This document shows positions 63,119 through 64,000 of a stretch of DNA of 64,000 bases, one piece after another. This stretch comes from Streptomyces sp. DSM 110735 (GTDB lineage: Bacteria > Actinomycetota > Actinomycetes > Streptomycetales > Streptomycetaceae). A program made the translations under genes and the position numbers. The notes under the pieces were generated by a model, which saw only the letters and a program-made list of their open reading frames with translations, was not told the DNA's origin and searched no databases. The stretch lies in assembly GCF_016482685.1 (NCBI RefSeq), contig NZ_JACYHF010000006.1:1-64000 (forward strand), in the 5' to 3' direction. Within the stretch, counting starts at the first letter, position 1; the number at the start of each line of letters is the position of its first letter.

Positions 63119-63148
63119 CCGGTGGCGCCCTCCCCGGGGCGCCACCGG
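63119..63148 (+). terminator. Hairpin terminator after the MFS gene
   Basis: CCGGTGGCGCCC (63119-63130) pairs perfectly with 63137-63148 around a 6-base loop, 8 bases after the stop. Confidence 0.85.
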
Positions 63149-63877
63149 CGAGCAAGGGGGCGGCTCGGTCCTGTCGGCCGGACCGCCCCCGTCCGAGTGC
63201 CGGGTCGTCCCCGTCTGAGTGCCGGGGCGGACCTGTGGTGTGCGGCGGCGGACCCGCCCGGTGCGGACGGGGGCGGACCCGCCCGGTGCGCACGACCGGG
63301 GCGCCCCGGCGGACGCCACCGGGCGCCCGCCGCCCCCGCACACCGCCATCCCGGCGCCAACGCTGCCGCATCACGCCACCGTCACCACCCGAGCCCCCAC
63401 CACCCGACCAGCAGGCTCGATTCCGCGCGCCCCGCCACCCCGACGCCGCCGCTGCCGCTGCCGCTGCCGCCGCCGCCGCCGCATCACGCCACCCGCACCA
63501 CCCGAACCCCCACCACCCGACCACCCCACCCGCAGACCCGATCCCCCGCGCGCCCCGCCACCCCACCGACCACCCACCGGCACACCCGAACCCCCACCGC
63601 CCGACACCCACCCGCACACCCGGACCCCGCCCCCATCAGCCCCTCACTTCGTCGAGCCGCCGGACGGCAAGCCGTGACCAGGCCGTTGAGATTCGGTGGA
63701 GATTGGGGTGGGTTCGGCTGAGCGGTCGTCCCCGTCGTGTCCGTACCTTCCCCTTGTGCGGGCATTTTCCGGGCAACGGCGGGCACGATTGCGTGGGTTG
63801 CCCGGATTCGGGACGGCTCCCATCCGGCCAACGGGTGGGGTAGCGTCACGGCGCTGTGAGGAACGGAGGGCGGAAAC
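63149..63877. repeat. Low-complexity C-rich intergenic region with short repeats
   Basis: Between the MFS terminator and the next gene, 730 bases hold no supported gene. From about 63360 to 63660 one strand is made of CCCGCACC/ACCACCCGACC-like units with some GCCGCTGCCGCTGCC triplets; an 18-bp unit GCGGACCCGCCCGGTGCG recurs at 63248 and 63273. Open frames here code only Pro/Arg/Thr runs. The last 200 bases carry the promoter region of the acyl-CoA ligase-like gene. Confidence 0.7.
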
Positions 63878-64000
63878 TTGCAGGGCTTCACCAATCCTCC
63901 GACGACAACGACGTCGGCATCGGCGCCGGCCGGCGGACTGGCCGACACCGTCTTCGAGTACGCCCGAGTGGACCCGCAGCACATCGCGCTCGGCCGCAAG
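63878..64000 (+). CDS. AMP-dependent acyl-CoA synthetase/ligase, N-terminus (partial)
   Basis: TTG 63878 with GGAGGG 7 bases upstream opens a frame running past the window end (41 residues visible). After a Thr/Ser/Ala-rich leader, LADTVFEYARVDPQHIALGRK matches the start of FadD-type long-chain acyl-CoA ligases (LADLVxExAxxxPxxxALxxK). Catalytic motifs lie outside the window, so substrate and exact family are unconfirmed. Confidence 0.7.
   Translation, partial: MQGFTNPPTTTTSASAPAGGLADTVFEYARVDPQHIALGRK

Noticed and set aside
61566-63617. 683-codon minus-strand frame
   Set aside because: Opposite the MFS exporter and low-complexity DNA; His/Arg/Gln-rich noise.
63360-63660. Short C-rich units resembling a CRISPR array
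   Set aside because: Units vary in length and there are no regular repeats separated by unique spacers, and no cas genes nearby.

Overview
This is a high-GC actinobacterial chromosome segment, almost certainly from a Streptomyces. Pointers are the strong G/C third-position bias, GTG/TTG starts, 4-nt translational overlaps, a sugar ABC transporter with no ATPase gene, and a gene order (pgi-gnd ... ribA2-creatininase-PTPS cluster ... MoxR/VWA operon) that I recall from the S. coelicolor SCO66xx region. The window starts inside pgi and ends inside an acyl-CoA ligase-like gene.

Layout. 1-1682: pentose-phosphate genes (pgi end, gnd, a histidine phosphatase). 1759-5526: an F420/FMN oxidoreductase, a TetR regulator with twin operators translationally coupled to an MFS exporter, and a serine hydrolase. 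5597-12800: a probable biosynthetic locus with a GTP cyclohydrolase II of the FAPy-releasing type (Met at residue 120), a creatininase-family hydrolase, a polytopic membrane protein, a methyltransferase, a glycosyltransferase, a PTPS homologue lacking most catalytic residues, an alcohol dehydrogenase-like protein and a CDP-alcohol phosphatidyltransferase. 12872-21342: a DUF574-type methyltransferase, then a five-gene coupled operon (CxH zinc motif protein, unknown protein, VWA protein, MoxR AAA+ ATPase, DUF5682 protein). 21408-26095: a beta-glucoside uptake and hydrolysis operon. 26252-32901: a lipoprotein, a DUF3293 protein, a carboxylesterase behind a hydrolase relic, PnuC/NadR-like NAD-precursor salvage, a P450 and a DUF6308 protein.

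32952-53633 looks like an accessory island ending at a tRNA-Leu(GAG). It holds an HNH protein, an IS5-type transposase remnant, a MarR pseudogene, a membrane protein and an unknown protein. Its centrepiece is a complete helicase-methylase-ATPase defence operon: an SNF2-like helicase with a DUF3883 nuclease-like tail, a DUF1156 DNA methylase, and a DUF499 (BrxC/PglY-like) ATPase with an N-terminal HEPN-like region. Beyond it are a Nudix-fold protein with a degenerate catalytic box, an IclR regulator, a winged-helix protein, and an Xre / recombinase-like / DDE-protein set. A near-identical 20-bp palindrome lies before the Nudix gene and before the recombinase-like gene.

53634-64000: core-like genes again (tRNA-Leu, FabH-like ketosynthase, OFA-type MFS transporter with a 42-residue partner, isochorismatase-like protein, SBF-type transporter, Stealth phosphotransferase, Lrp regulator, DHA2 MFS exporter). 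Two separate 22-bp minisatellites and a low-complexity C-rich spacer lie here.

The strongest candidates for undescribed biology are the FAPy-type locus at 5597-12800 and the Xre/recombinase-like/DDE set with its shared palindrome. The defence operon is of a known kind but sits in an interesting place. All calls come from reading the sequence; no database search was run.
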